DNA from: Gemmatimonas aurantiaca | Lineage (GTDB): Bacteria; Gemmatimonadota; Gemmatimonadetes; Gemmatimonadales; Gemmatimonadaceae | Direction: 5' to 3' | Assembly: GCF_037190085.1 (NCBI RefSeq) | Contig: NZ_JBBCJO010000006.1 | Span: 101,184-165,183, forward strand | DNA: 64,000 nucleotides | Shown: positions 26,196-35,153 of the stretch, in pieces | How positions within the stretch are numbered: position 1 is the stretch's first letter | How the letters are laid out: each line of letters begins with the position of its first letter | Program-made: the position numbers and the translations under genes | The notes under the pieces: generated by a model | What the model was told of the DNA's origin: nothing | Database searches by the model: none | The model's input: the letters and a program-made list of their open reading frames with translations, nothing else

Positions 26196-27352
26196 GTATG
26201 TTCGGCGCTCCTCGGTCCCGGAGCGCGCATGCCCGACGCGCGCAGGCGTCGCCGCTCCCTCGACTGGTGTCGGATCACCTGCACCGCCTGCAGACGGTCT
26301 ACGACGAGCGCTTCGCGCGCGAGTATGGCCCATGGCGCCCCGTCGTCGCGCACGTGGCCGACAAGTTCCTCGCATGTGGCATACTCGAGCACGGCTTCGC
26401 CCGCATCCGCTGCCACGACTGTCCACACGAGTACGTGCTCGCGTTCTCCTGCAAGTCCCGCTACTTCTGCCCAAGCTGCAACGCCAAGCGGTTAGCGATC
26501 TGGACGCAGTGGCTGGACACGACCTTGCTCGCGCCGGTGCCGCGCCGGCAGGTGGTGCCATCAAGCGGCCGCGCGCCTACTGTCTGTATCGGCGCTGTCT
26601 GCTCGGCGAGATCGCCCGCGTCGCCGCCCGCACCGTCACGGCCGTCATCCGGACGCTCACGGGCGAGCGCGACCTTGCGGTGGGTATCGTGGCGTGCTTG
26701 CAGACGCACGGCGCTCGGGCCAACTGGCACCCGCACCTGCACCTCCTCGTCACGGACGGAGGCCTTCGGCCTGATGGGACGTTCGTTACATGGCCCGTGC
26801 AGGACACCGCCCGGTTGACCGAGGCGTTCCGCCGCGCCGTGCTGCGGTTGTTCGTGCGGCTCGAACTCTTCGATGAAGACCAGGACGCGGGCGCATGCTG
26901 ACGTGGCCGCATTCCGGGTTCCACGGGCACACCGCCGTGTGGCACGGGGCCCTTGGTCCCCGAGGGCGATCGCGCGTTCGCCACCCGCCTCGCGCGCTAC
27001 TGCGCCCGGAGTCCCGTCGCGCTCGAGCGGCTGACCTACGCCCGCGCCGCCAAGACGGTGACGTACGTCGGACAAGTCCTACGGCCCGACGGCGGGCACC
27101 GAGACCGCCGACCCGCTCGAGTTCCTGGCCCGCGTGCTGGTGCACATCCCTGACAAGGGCCACGTCACCACGCGGAGCCCGCCATCGATGTGGGCCCCCG
27201 CGAGCCGGGGCCTGGCACGCGCCCCACGCCCGTCCGCCGACGCTGCGCCGGTCACCCGAGGACGGCCCACACGCCCGCCAGTCGGTGCTCGCGCGGACGG
27301 TGATCGCGTCGTATACTCGACCGATCGTCGACCCGCCCCGATTCAAATTCCT
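26196..27352 (+). mobile_element. IS91-like element, copy 2, with disrupted transposase
   Basis: Same ends as copy 1. The transposase reading shows the zinc-finger-like part (KSRYFCPSCNAKRLAIWTQWL), AVIRTLTGERDLAVGI, and HPHLHLLVTDGGLRPDG near 26750. It is broken by a frame change near 26560, a stop near 26900 and loss of the C-terminal zinc motif. It truncates the NERD gene on its left. Confidence 0.78.
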
Positions 27353-27376
27353 AATTCCAGTGGAGCAGCGCAAGTG

Positions 27377-28879
27377 ATGACGCGCATGGTGCACCGCCGC
27401 GCTCCGCGCGCCATCGCCGTGCTCTTCGCGTGTACCGGCACGCTGGGCGGCGCGTGCCTGCACGCGCAAGCGTCCGCGTCGGCCGTTCGGCCGGGGCGTG
27501 TCGACATCACGAGCGTGGACAGTATCACGCGCCGGCCACTCGCCGGCGCCAGCGTGCGCCTCGTGTCGGTGCTCGACACCACACGCGTGTACGATGCCAC
27601 GCTCGATGCGCGCGGACGCGCGCGGGTGGACAGCCTGGCGGCAGGGCCGTGGGTGCTCACGGCGCGTCACGCGCGGCTCGATACGCTGGGCGTCGGGAGC
27701 GTGATGGTGCCTTTCACGGTGCGCGCCGGGCGCGGTGTGACGGCACACGCGGCGGTACCGTCGGCGCGCACGCTCGTGTCGCGGGTGTGCGGAAGCGCGG
27801 CCGCACCGGGTACCGGCTACCTGTTCGGTACGTTGCGGCGCGCGGTGCCGGCGCGGACGTCGCCGCGTGCCACGTCATCGGTCAGCACCCTGCCCCTGAG
27901 CGCGGGACAGGTGACGGCGCAGTGGCTCGACCTGCGCCTGGAGGCGGGACGCGTCGAACGCACCATCGTGACCACTGATGTGCCGGTGGGCGACAACGGC
28001 CGCTACGTGGTGTGCGGCGTGCCCACCGAGACGACGGTACGGCTGCGTGCGGTGGGCGCCGAGGAAGTGAGCGGCGTGGCCACGTTCAACACGGCAGCCA
28101 TCGGCATTGTGCCGCGCGACCTGGTGCTGGGGCGTGCGGACACGGTGGTGACAACGCCGAGTGGCCCGCAGACCCCAGAAGACAGCGGCGTCGTGGACAT
28201 CGTGCTGCGTGGCGCCGGCGGCATGCGCGGCACGGTGCAGACGCTCGACGGGCGCCCGCTCGTCAACGCCTTGGTGAGCCTGAGTGCGACGGGGCTCGAC
28301 ACGCGCACCGACAGCGCGGGGCGTTTCCTGCTGACGGAAGCGCCTACCGGCACATGGACGCTCGACGTGCGGGCGTTTGGCTACGCACCGTGGCAGCAGC
28401 CGGTGGACCTCATGCCCGGTGACACCGTGGGACAGGTGGTGGCGCTGGTGCGCGCGCAGGCCATGGACACGGTGCGGGTGCGCGCCACGGCGACCGCGCG
28501 CACGGCGCTCGGACGGAATCTCGCCGCGTTCGAGGAACGGCGGCGCGCGGGACTCGGGCGCTTCTTCGGGCCAGGCGACCTGGAAGAGATGCTACTATTT
28601 CGCTTCACTGACGTGCTGCGCGGGGTGCCCGGTGTGCGACTCGAGCTGACTGGCAGGGCAGATCGCGTGATCACGATGCGCGGCACGTACGGCCGTTGCG
28701 TGCCCACCGTGTTTGTCGACCGTATGCGCATTCCCGGCACCGAGGCGCTCGACAGCTTCCTCCCGCCCGACTTCGTAGCGGCGGTCGAGGTGTATCAGGC
28801 CGGCTTCGCCCCGCCGGAATTCCAGGACATCTTCAGCGGCTGCGGCAGTATCGTGGTGTGGACGGGCGCGCGGCGGTGA
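27377..28879 (+). CDS. carboxypeptidase-regulatory-like / TonB-plug-like secreted protein (paralogue)
   Basis: 500 residues; signal sequence (AIAVLFACTGTLGGACLHAQA), two carboxypeptidase-regulatory-like beta-sandwiches (ITRRPLAGASVRLVSV; GRPLVNALVSLSATG with LTEAPTGTWTLDVRAFGY) and a plug-like end (CVPTVFVDRMRIPG, AAVEVYQAG, GCGSIVVWTG). Paralogue of the 20410-21960 gene. It begins about 25 bases after the end of an IS91-like element, so the element may have brought it or supplies its promoter. Confidence 0.75.
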   Translation: MTRMVHRRAPRAIAVLFACTGTLGGACLHAQASASAVRPGRVDITSVDSITRRPLAGASVRLVSVLDTTRVYDATLDARGRARVDSLAAGPWVLTARHARLDTLGVGSVMVPFTVRAGRGVTAHAAVPSARTLVSRVCGSAAAPGTGYLFGTLRRAVPARTSPRATSSVSTLPLSAGQVTAQWLDLRLEAGRVERTIVTTDVPVGDNGRYVVCGVPTETTVRLRAVGAEEVSGVATFNTAAIGIVPRDLVLGRADTVVTTPSGPQTPEDSGVVDIVLRGAGGMRGTVQTLDGRPLVNALVSLSATGLDTRTDSAGRFLLTEAPTGTWTLDVRAFGYAPWQQPVDLMPGDTVGQVVALVRAQAMDTVRVRATATARTALGRNLAAFEERRRAGLGRFFGPGDLEEMLLFRFTDVLRGVPGVRLELTGRADRVITMRGTYGRCVPTVFVDRMRIPGTEALDSFLPPDFVAAVEVYQAGFAPPEFQDIFSGCGSIVVWTGARR

Positions 28880-29236
28880 GCGCGGGGTCGGTCTCCCGCT
28901 GAAGGCGCGACGGAACCCTCCCGGTCCACCACCACGGAGCATGCGGGCGATCGACGCGCTCAGGGATTGGAGTCATCGATTTCGCGCCGGGTATGCATCA
29001 ACCAGCGGCTCAATCGTTCCCGGCGCGTTGGATCCTCAGGGCTCGTGGTAGCTGATCGATGCGCCGTTGCAGTGTGTGCGGCTCCACCTCCGCTGTCCTC
29101 CGCAGCCCGGTCTCGGGCCTTGAGACCAGCCTCTACACTACCGCCATTTTGTGAGTCCGGCTGGAGCAGGATCTGGGAGAAGACCAGGCTGCAGACAAAT
29201 CAGGCAACGTCGTAGACTATCTGTCGGCATACGTTC
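28880..29236. other. no gene recognised
   Basis: Lies between the paralogue above and a 60-bp attC. The only minus-strand open frames are under 30 codons. Nothing recognisable. Confidence 0.6.
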
Positions 29237-29296
29237 ACCTAACGTCTGAATTGAGCCGCGCAACGAAGTGGCGTCAGCTTGAATGAATTGTCAGAC
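29237..29296 (-). repeat. 60-bp attC, class 1 cassette type
   Basis: In gene direction it opens with GTCTGAC and closes with GTTAGGT. The arms AATTCATTCAAGC and GCGCGGCTCAATTCAGACG strongly resemble the 60-base attC of aadA-type class 1 cassettes, unlike most sites in this array. Confidence 0.85.
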
Positions 29297-29297
29297 C

Positions 29298-29816
29298 TCA
29301 GTTCGCGTCACTGGGAACGGGCTGTGGACGTGGCAAGTGGATGACATGCTTGCGATAGTTGATGATTGTGCCGGGCATTGCATTGGTCACGACATAAGCA
29401 ATAGGCAAGCCAGGGTCAACGTCTGTGACGACTCTCGCCGAGAAGCCGCGCGAGCGCAGGAACTCCGCTGCTCGGTTGGCGCTGGCCTCCGGGTTGCTTG
29501 AAACAAGGCCGATACCGGAAGTTGCAGAATCAAGCTTTTGCACGACCTCGGGGCGCGAGTAATTAATGATGGTGCCGTCCCACATGATGGAGCGAAGTAT
29601 GTCGCTTGAGTCAGAGCGGAAGCGCTCACGAATCCCGTCTTGTTTCAGCAGCGCGACTATTGCTGCCTTTGCTTCCGGGGATGAAGCGGCAAAGATGCGG
29701 GAGCCAACGTCCGGGAATGGAAGTGGATTGCGGCCAGTGACAAGCAAGGCAGTCCATATAGCGAGGCCGACAAATAGCAGGGCAGCGAGCAGGATGAGCC
29801 ACATTGGCAGAAACAT
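29298..29816 (-). CDS. membrane-anchored hypothetical protein
   Basis: 172 residues. One N-terminal membrane helix (WLILLAALLFVGLAIWTALLV, about 6-26), then a soluble domain of about 140 residues with a repeated GTIINY motif (residues near 81 and 150). Good ribosome site (AGAGGTG). Single-gene cassette whose stop abuts the attC core. Unknown family. Confidence 0.65.
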   Translation of the reverse strand: MFLPMWLILLAALLFVGLAIWTALLVTGRNPLPFPDVGSRIFAASSPEAKAAIVALLKQDGIRERFRSDSSDILRSIMWDGTIINYSRPEVVQKLDSATSGIGLVSSNPEASANRAAEFLRSRGFSARVVTDVDPGLPIAYVVTNAMPGTIINYRKHVIHLPRPQPVPSDAN

Positions 29817-29848
29817 GATCTGTCACCTCTCGTGAGAGTAAGTCTGAG

Positions 29849-29940
29849 GTCTAACGCCAGCTTCTGTTGCGAGCGGACCTTCCGATGCTTCGTGCTGCGA
29901 TGATGGTCGGTCCGCTCGACCACAGCAAGCATCGTTGGGC
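29849..29940 (-). repeat. attC site
   Basis: Opens with GCCCAAC and closes with GTTAGAC; arms CTTGCTGTGG and GCAACAGAAGC with a GAGCGGACC central stem. Confidence 0.8.
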
Positions 29941-30004
29941 TGGCGAGTGTGAGGACCGCGGTCAAGGTGTCCATCGCGATCCCCACCGCGCCGCCGCTGC
30001 GATC

Positions 30005-31378
30005 TCAGGGACGGCGGCGGACAAGCGGAATCTGTACGCGCTGCTGGAAGAGGGTGAAGCCCGGCGCGACGCCGTCGATCGGTTCGGCGAACTCGATGAG
30101 GATACCCTCGTGCTCGTGCACGAAGCGGTTCTGGCCGATGTGGACAAGGGGGAACGGCGCCTGCCCCTCCGTCTGCGCCTCCAGCCGCGTACCGACGCGC
30201 CGCACGGTAATCGTCAGCCCATACGCGTCTGCCGCATAGACGCCGGGGAGGGCGGCCGCGGCGACCTCCGTCAGTGGGACAAGAGTGAATCCGGGGAGCG
30301 GCCGTGCGACGCCGTAGAGGATGTCCCAGACGTGAAAGAAAATGCGGTTCTGCGGGTAGTTGTGCCCGTTGATCGTCAGCGCGAGCGCGAGCGAATCGTC
30401 CGGCACGTACCCCACGAGCGCCGTGAACGCGCCCGTCGATCCGTCGTGCGAGAAGCCCCTCCGCCCGGCACCGGGGATGGAGAAGGGGCTGAGGCCTTTC
30501 CCGCTGCGCCGCTCGCCATCCACGAATCCGTTCGTCATCTCCCGCACGCCATCGGCACTGATCAGGCCGCGCTCGAACAGGGCGGCGAGAAAGCGCGTCA
30601 GGTCTGCCGTGGTGGAGACGATCGCGCCGGCGCCACCCGCGTTCTCCGGTGCCTGATCGGGCTGCAGAGCCCAGTGCCCGTCGGCAAAGTAGTACGAGCG
30701 TGCCTCGTTGCGCTCCGGCCGAACCGCGCCGCCCACGCGCGTGCGCCGCAGGCCCACGCGCGTCGCGATGCGACGCCGCAACTGCTCCGCGTAGCTCGAC
30801 ACCGTGACATTCTCGAGGATGTAGCCGAGCAGCAAGTAGTTGCTGTTGCTGTATCTTCGCGCTGTCCCCGGAGCAAACTGAGGCGGACGCGCCGCGATTC
30901 TGCGCAGCAGCGAATCCCGGGTCAGTGGCACTGCAGGGTCCATCTCCACGGCGTACTCGTGCAGCCCGCTGGTGTGGCCGAGCAGGTCGCGGAGGGTGAT
31001 GGCGTCTGCCCCCGGCAGCGCGGGGAAGAAACGTGACAGCCGCGTATCCAGCGTGAGCCGCCCTTCGTCGACGAGTTGGTAGATCATGGCGGCGGTGAGC
31101 GGCTTGGTCACGGAGCCCACGCGGTACATCGTCGCCTCGTCCGCGCGCCGCCATCCGTTGTGCGCGCTGTCGCTCGCACCAAGCGACCGCTGATACACTA
31201 CGCGCCCCGCGCGACGGACGGTCACTGTGCCCATCATCCGGTCGTGCACCTCCAGCACTGTGAAGAGGCTGTCCAAGCGTGCGCGATAGCCGGGCGCTTG
31301 CGCCGTCGCTTCCGACGCGTTGCCGAGGCCGCACATGGCGAGCACGGCGATCGAAATCCAGCAGGCTAGTCGATTCAT
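30005..31378 (-). CDS. beta-lactamase-family serine hydrolase
   Basis: 457 residues; signal peptide to about residue 27 (ATAQA). Penicillin-binding-fold motifs: SxxK as SVTK at 89-92, YSN at 176-178, and HDG at 311-313 in place of KTG. The last 100 residues form a lipocalin-like tail found in esterase/peptidase members. Could hydrolyse beta-lactams, D-amino peptides or esters; the sequence does not decide. The divergent BlaI/M56 pair and operators imply induction by cell-wall stress. Confidence 0.85.
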   Translation of the reverse strand: MNRLACWISIAVLAMCGLGNASEATAQAPGYRARLDSLFTVLEVHDRMMGTVTVRRAGRVVYQRSLGASDSAHNGWRRADEATMYRVGSVTKPLTAAMIYQLVDEGRLTLDTRLSRFFPALPGADAITLRDLLGHTSGLHEYAVEMDPAVPLTRDSLLRRIAARPPQFAPGTARRYSNSNYLLLGYILENVTVSSYAEQLRRRIATRVGLRRTRVGGAVRPERNEARSYYFADGHWALQPDQAPENAGGAGAIVSTTADLTRFLAALFERGLISADGVREMTNGFVDGERRSGKGLSPFSIPGAGRRGFSHDGSTGAFTALVGYVPDDSLALALTINGHNYPQNRIFFHVWDILYGVARPLPGFTLVPLTEVAAAALPGVYAADAYGLTITVRRVGTRLEAQTEGQAPFPLVHIGQNRFVHEHEGILIEFAEPIDGVAPGFTLFQQRVQIPLVRRRP

Positions 31379-31440
31379 GCTCTTCGCTCCGAGTGACGAA
31401 GACGATTCAGGGGTCGCAATCTTACCGCTACGGTTGGTAG

Positions 31441-31477
31441 TGCTACATTATGTAGCATACACCCCTGTCCCGGTCAA
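31441..31477 (-). promoter_or_regulatory. promoter and BlaI-type operator 1 (serine hydrolase)
   Basis: A minus-strand TTGACC (31472-31477), 17-base spacer and TACATA (31449-31454) form a promoter. The operator TGCTACA-TTA-TGTAGCA (31441-31457) overlaps its -10. The TACA/TGTA dyad is the BlaI/MecI recognition pattern. Confidence 0.85.
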
Positions 31478-31527
31478 CCCTCGCGCAGCGCCGACTGAGC
31501 GGGCGCGGCTTGACCCGTGTACAGAAG

Positions 31528-31544
31528 TGCTACAAATTGTAGCA
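31528..31544 (+). promoter_or_regulatory. BlaI-type operator 2 (blaI-like gene)
   Basis: TGCTACA-AAT-TGTAGCA, identical arms to operator 1, ends two bases before the regulator's ATG (31546). TTGACC at 31510-31515 may be the -35, making the message nearly leaderless. Indicates autorepression. Confidence 0.85.
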
Positions 31545-31545
31545 T

Positions 31546-31935
31546 ATGACGCCCCCAAAGAAGGAGCTGCCACCGCTCGGTGAACTGGAAGACGCGGTGA
31601 TGCAGCTGGTGTGGCGACACACCTCCGCTACGGCCGAGGAGCTGCGCGCGCGCTTGGAGCGGCCGCTGAAGGAGTCGACCGTCCGCACGGTGCTTCGGCG
31701 GCTGGAAGAGAAGGGGTACGTGCAGCACCGCGTGGATGGACGCACGTACGTCTTTCGTCCGGCCGTGCCGGCGGCGGAGGTGGCGGAGCGGAGCGTGCGT
31801 GGGATCGCAGCGAGGATCTATCGCGGCTCTCTCGCCGACCTGCTGGTGGGACTGGTGGACGACGAGCGGCTCACGCCGGACGAATTGAATCAGCTGGCTG
31901 AGCAGGTCGCGCGGGCGCGGGAACGAACGAGATGA
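31546..31935 (+). CDS. BlaI/MecI/CopY family repressor
   Basis: 129 residues. Winged helix: LGELEDAVMQLVWRHTSATAEELRARL, STVRTVLRRLEEKGYVQHRVDGRTYVF, then the dimerisation helix VRGIAARIYRGSLADLLVGLVDD and DELNQLAEQ. In known systems the repressor is cleaved when the M56 sensor is activated. Overlaps the next gene by 4 bases (ATGA). Confidence 0.93.
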   Translation: MTPPKKELPPLGELEDAVMQLVWRHTSATAEELRARLERPLKESTVRTVLRRLEEKGYVQHRVDGRTYVFRPAVPAAEVAERSVRGIAARIYRGSLADLLVGLVDDERLTPDELNQLAEQVARARERTR

Positions 31936-32951
31936 CGCTCCTGCTGGCAGAGTCGATGCTGCGCTCCGGTGTGCTGGGCGCCGGCGCGTGGCTGCTCCTG
32001 CGCCTGCTGCGCGTCCGCGATCCGGCGCGCGAGTTGGCGGTGTGGCGAGCCGTTCTGCTCGCATCCGCCTGTATGCCGCTGCTGCTTCCCGCCCTGCGCG
32101 CGGCGATGCCCGCCGTGACATCCGGTATCGCGCTCCCGCCCGCGCTGGTGCCGACCCATGCAACGGTGGCTCGCGGCGCGACGGAGGGTGTGGTGATCGG
32201 GTACGTCGCGGTCACTTTGGTGCTGCTGTCGCGGGTGGGGCTCGGCTTGTTCGCGGTGACGCGCGTGTGGCGCGGCGCGGCGCGGATTCCGGCGCTGTCG
32301 GCGGACGGGATCGCCGTGCGGTGCAGTGTGGAGGTTGCGGGTCCATCAGCCATCGCGCGGGGCGTTCTGCTGCCGCACGGATGGGAGCATTGGAGCACGG
32401 AGGTGCTCGAGCGTGTCCTCGCCCACGAGCGTGCTCATGTGCGCCACGGCGACTTCGCGTGGATGCTCCTCGCGCGCGTCTACCGCGGCGCGTGCTGGGC
32501 GAACCCGTTGGCGTGGTGGATGGAGCGACGTCTCGCCCTGCTCGCGGAGCAAAGGAGCGACGATGCAGTCCTCGCCTCGCATCCGGACGCGATCGGCTAC
32601 GCGGAGATGCTGCTGACTTTCTCCCGCGTCTCGGCGCCGCGCCTGTCGCTGGGGATCTCGCGTCGGGGGACGCTCGCCTGCCGCATCGACCGTATTCTCG
32701 CCGGGAACGACACCACGCCCTCCCATCTGCGCCGCACGTCGACGCTGCTCACGGTCTGCGCCATTGCCCTCGCGAGCGTCGCAGCCCCTTGGCTTGCCCT
32801 GAAGCCCGCCTCGCTCGTCGCTCAGAAGTCGCGCCTCGCTCCCATCGACGCGGAGCTGGCTCCGCTGCGCCCGCTCGAGTCGACGCTCGCTCCCCTGGCA
32901 CCGCTCGCCACGCGGTCGGCGCCGGCAGCCGACAAGCCAGGAGGCCTGTAG
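31932..32951 (+). CDS. M56 family metallopeptidase (BlaR1-like, no sensor domain)
   Basis: 339 residues with four hydrophobic segments (about 36-56, 82-108, 143-147 region and a last one near 267-290) and the zinc motif HERAH at 165-169 within a VLAHERAHVRHGD context. The penicillin-binding sensor domain of true BlaR1 is absent; after the last membrane helix only about 50 residues rich in Pro, Leu and Ala follow. The signal it detects is therefore not obvious. Confidence 0.88.
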   Translation: MTLLLAESMLRSGVLGAGAWLLLRLLRVRDPARELAVWRAVLLASACMPLLLPALRAAMPAVTSGIALPPALVPTHATVARGATEGVVIGYVAVTLVLLSRVGLGLFAVTRVWRGAARIPALSADGIAVRCSVEVAGPSAIARGVLLPHGWEHWSTEVLERVLAHERAHVRHGDFAWMLLARVYRGACWANPLAWWMERRLALLAEQRSDDAVLASHPDAIGYAEMLLTFSRVSAPRLSLGISRRGTLACRIDRILAGNDTTPSHLRRTSTLLTVCAIALASVAAPWLALKPASLVAQKSRLAPIDAELAPLRPLESTLAPLAPLATRSAPAADKPGGL

Positions 32952-33400
32952 CAGGCGCTGCGGTGTATGACCCGACATACTTGCAGTCTCGCCGGAACTG
33001 CGCACCACCGACGGTATGATCCGGGCATTGACACCTTCCAGCGCGCGGTCCGCTCGACCCGAACGATGCGCGGACGCGGTCAGGGTTCGCGGAAGTGTGG
33101 GCGCCGGCGACTGCCGGCGAGTACGTCAGCCGACATCGCTGCCAACTCGATCTGCCTGTCGGCCAAGGACACGGCGCGCCATTGCCGTCGCTCATGGCCA
33201 ATCGCCGCCTCTCGCCGACGTCGCGCTCGGCGGCGCCCCGGGCGCCTCGCTCATTGCGCGTGGCCCGCGCGGGCCCGCCGTGCGCAGGCTCCGCGATTGC
33301 AGTCTTGATCCGGCGGCGCGCGACCCTGGCATCACCAGTCACCCCAGTTCTTCAACGAACTCGGATGTCCGTTCGACGTGACTGCGAAGCCCAAGTCACT
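32952..33400. other. no gene recognised
   Basis: About 450 bases between the M56 gene and an attC. No open frame looks like protein on either strand and no repeats were seen; possibly the non-coding upstream part of this large cassette. Confidence 0.55.
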
Positions 33401-33512
33401 ACATAACGCCTGAGTTAAGCCGCGCAGCGGAGTGGCGCGGATTTTGGGCTAGCGTAGCGTAAAGCCCAAAACCGTGCCACGAAGCGGCGTCGGCTTGAAC
33501 GAATTGTTAGGC
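33401..33512 (-). repeat. attC site, class 1 cassette type with long central stem
   Basis: Opens with GCCTAAC (containing the methyltransferase stop) and closes with GTTATGT. AATTCGTTCAAGCCGACGCC and GCGCGGCTTAACTCAGGCG are near-identical to classic 59-base-element ends. The centre is a palindrome (GGTTTTGGGCTTTACGCT / AGCGTAGCCCAAAATCC-like). Confidence 0.88.
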
Positions 33513-34292
33513 GGCGCCCGGCGATTTTTTTTCGATTGCCTTGCTGCAGATCACATAGCCCCATCCTACCGAGCCGAACGTGATCAGCGTTAGCAGATAC
33601 GAGAACACCCCTTGCACGCAGCGCGCATCCGTTAAGCCGGCATCACGCAACGTGGCGGCGTATGTCGATGTGTGCCGCGCGTCGACGATGAGCACGCGCC
33701 CGCCAGGCGCCAATACGCGCGCGATCTCGAGCACGGCGATCCGACGCTCGCCGGCGTTATAAATGTTGTGCAGCGCCATGCTCGACAGAACCACGTCAAA
33801 GCTGGCGTCAGGGAAGGGAAGTTTTCGCGCGTCTCCGGTTTGCACCTCGACTTTATCTGAGACGCCTTCGATCACTGCGTTGCGTAACGTGCCCTCGGCG
33901 TTGTTGCCGCTGAGATCTTCCTGCTGCCATTTGTCGATGCCGACGGCGCAGCTGGTTGAGAGACGTTTGGCTGCACCGATGAGAAACAATCCCAGCCCGC
34001 ACCCCACATCCAGCACACGCTCATGTCCGTCCCAGTTGATCTTGTCCAGATATGTTTCTCGCTCGCGTATCTTCCCGATCTTGCTGTCGTAAATCATCCA
34101 CAACGCCATGGCGCCGAAGCCCAAGCCGACCAACATCAATGGCCGGGCGATCACCGCAATAGCATCCTGCCGGGACCATTCACCAAGTAGCCGCGTGATC
34201 AGCGAGATCATTCCCAACGCCGCGACGATGAGCATGTTGCGCACCGCTACCGGGGCATCCTGGCCGTAATTTGGAGTTTGATTGCCTTTCAT
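33507..34292 (-). CDS. class I SAM-dependent methyltransferase with N-terminal membrane helices
   Basis: 261 residues. Two hydrophobic segments (about 17-36 and 46-65) precede a methyltransferase core: motif I VLDVGCGLGLFL, acidic loop VGIDKW, motif for adenine LPFPDASFDVVLSSMALHNI, and LAPGGRVLIVD. Substrate not determinable. Good ribosome site (AAAGGAAAAC). Base composition is lower in GC than neighbours and the attC is class 1 type, so a different donor is likely. Confidence 0.82.
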   Translation of the reverse strand: MKGNQTPNYGQDAPVAVRNMLIVAALGMISLITRLLGEWSRQDAIAVIARPLMLVGLGFGAMALWMIYDSKIGKIRERETYLDKINWDGHERVLDVGCGLGLFLIGAAKRLSTSCAVGIDKWQQEDLSGNNAEGTLRNAVIEGVSDKVEVQTGDARKLPFPDASFDVVLSSMALHNIYNAGERRIAVLEIARVLAPGGRVLIVDARHTSTYAATLRDAGLTDARCVQGVFSYLLTLITFGSVGWGYVICSKAIEKKSPGAA

Positions 34293-34421
34293 GTTTTCCT
34301 TTCATCCGCTAGATGCAGGTAGCCGTGTCGTGTTCGGGTAATCAGATACGCCGCCGCGGCAGGTAGGCAGGCAGTTTGGGACGGGACCAAACAGCGTCAG
34401 CGCCGAAGATGTGGCGCGTCC

Positions 34422-34542
34422 GCCTAACGCCAGCGTTGTGCCGGGGCCGCCCCGAATAGGACGCCGTGAACGCAGGCGCGCCACCGCCGGAGTTACACGG
34501 CGGACGACCGGGCGGCCGTCGGGCACCAACGCGAGGTTCGGT
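34422..34542 (-). repeat. attC site, near-copy of the one at 35618, with mutated core
   Basis: Almost identical to 35618-35738 along 121 bp, but the opening core reads ACCGAAC instead of GTCTAAC. Closes with GTTAGGC. The mutation may lock the NUDIX-GNAT cassette to the next one. Confidence 0.75.
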
Positions 34543-34563
34543 CGCACCGCCCGCACGGACCTG

Positions 34564-35112
34564 CTAGTCGACACGCGCATCCCAATCGGACCGCAGGATC
34601 GCGTACTCCTCCACATCTTCGTAGATCGCCCCTTTTCGATAGCGCCCCCGATGGAGGCCCTCGCGCTCCATCCCCACCTTCTGCATCACGCGACCGGACG
34701 CCGGATTGCGCGGCAGATGCGAGGCTTGGACGCGATGGAGCGCGAGCGTGTCAAATGCGAACGCGAGCACCGCGCGGACCGCCTCCGTCGCATATCCTCG
34801 GCCCCAGAAGGGCTGGCCGATCCAGTAGCCGAGCTCGCCGCGATCATGCACGCGCGTAATCCGCAGGCTGACCGTGTCGCACAGGCCGTCCGTTGCCGTC
34901 GTGATCGCGAACGTGACCGCGGTCCCGGCCCGCCAGGCCTCGTCGAGTGTCGCGATCCACGCCTCCGCCATGCCGTCGTCGTACGGATGCGGAATGTTCA
35001 GCGTCATCTCGGCGACTGCCGCGGCGCCCGCGAGCCGCTGAACGGCCGGCGCGTCGGCGAGCGCGAACGGGCGCATGATCAAGCGAGCGGTAGAAAACGA
35101 GGGCTGGTCCAC
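34564..35112 (-). CDS. GNAT N-acetyltransferase (RimJ-like)
   Basis: 182 residues from a GTG (the reading frame is open further upstream, but that overlaps the NUDIX gene). Motifs: FSTARLIMRPFALADA, acetyl-CoA loop QPFWGRGYATEAVRAVLAF, NPASGRVMQKVGMEREG. 41 bases after the NUDIX gene, forming a two-gene cassette. Confidence 0.8.
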   Translation of the reverse strand: MDQPSFSTARLIMRPFALADAPAVQRLAGAAAVAEMTLNIPHPYDDGMAEAWIATLDEAWRAGTAVTFAITTATDGLCDTVSLRITRVHDRGELGYWIGQPFWGRGYATEAVRAVLAFAFDTLALHRVQASHLPRNPASGRVMQKVGMEREGLHRGRYRKGAIYEDVEEYAILRSDWDARVD

Positions 35113-35153
35113 GCGGGCTCCACCAGAGACGAAGGCGATACCGTGCGTACGGG

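Noticed and set aside
27134..27376. Longer N-terminus for the protein at 27377
   Set aside because: The extension reads through the end of the IS91-like element; the signal peptide follows the ATG at 27377.
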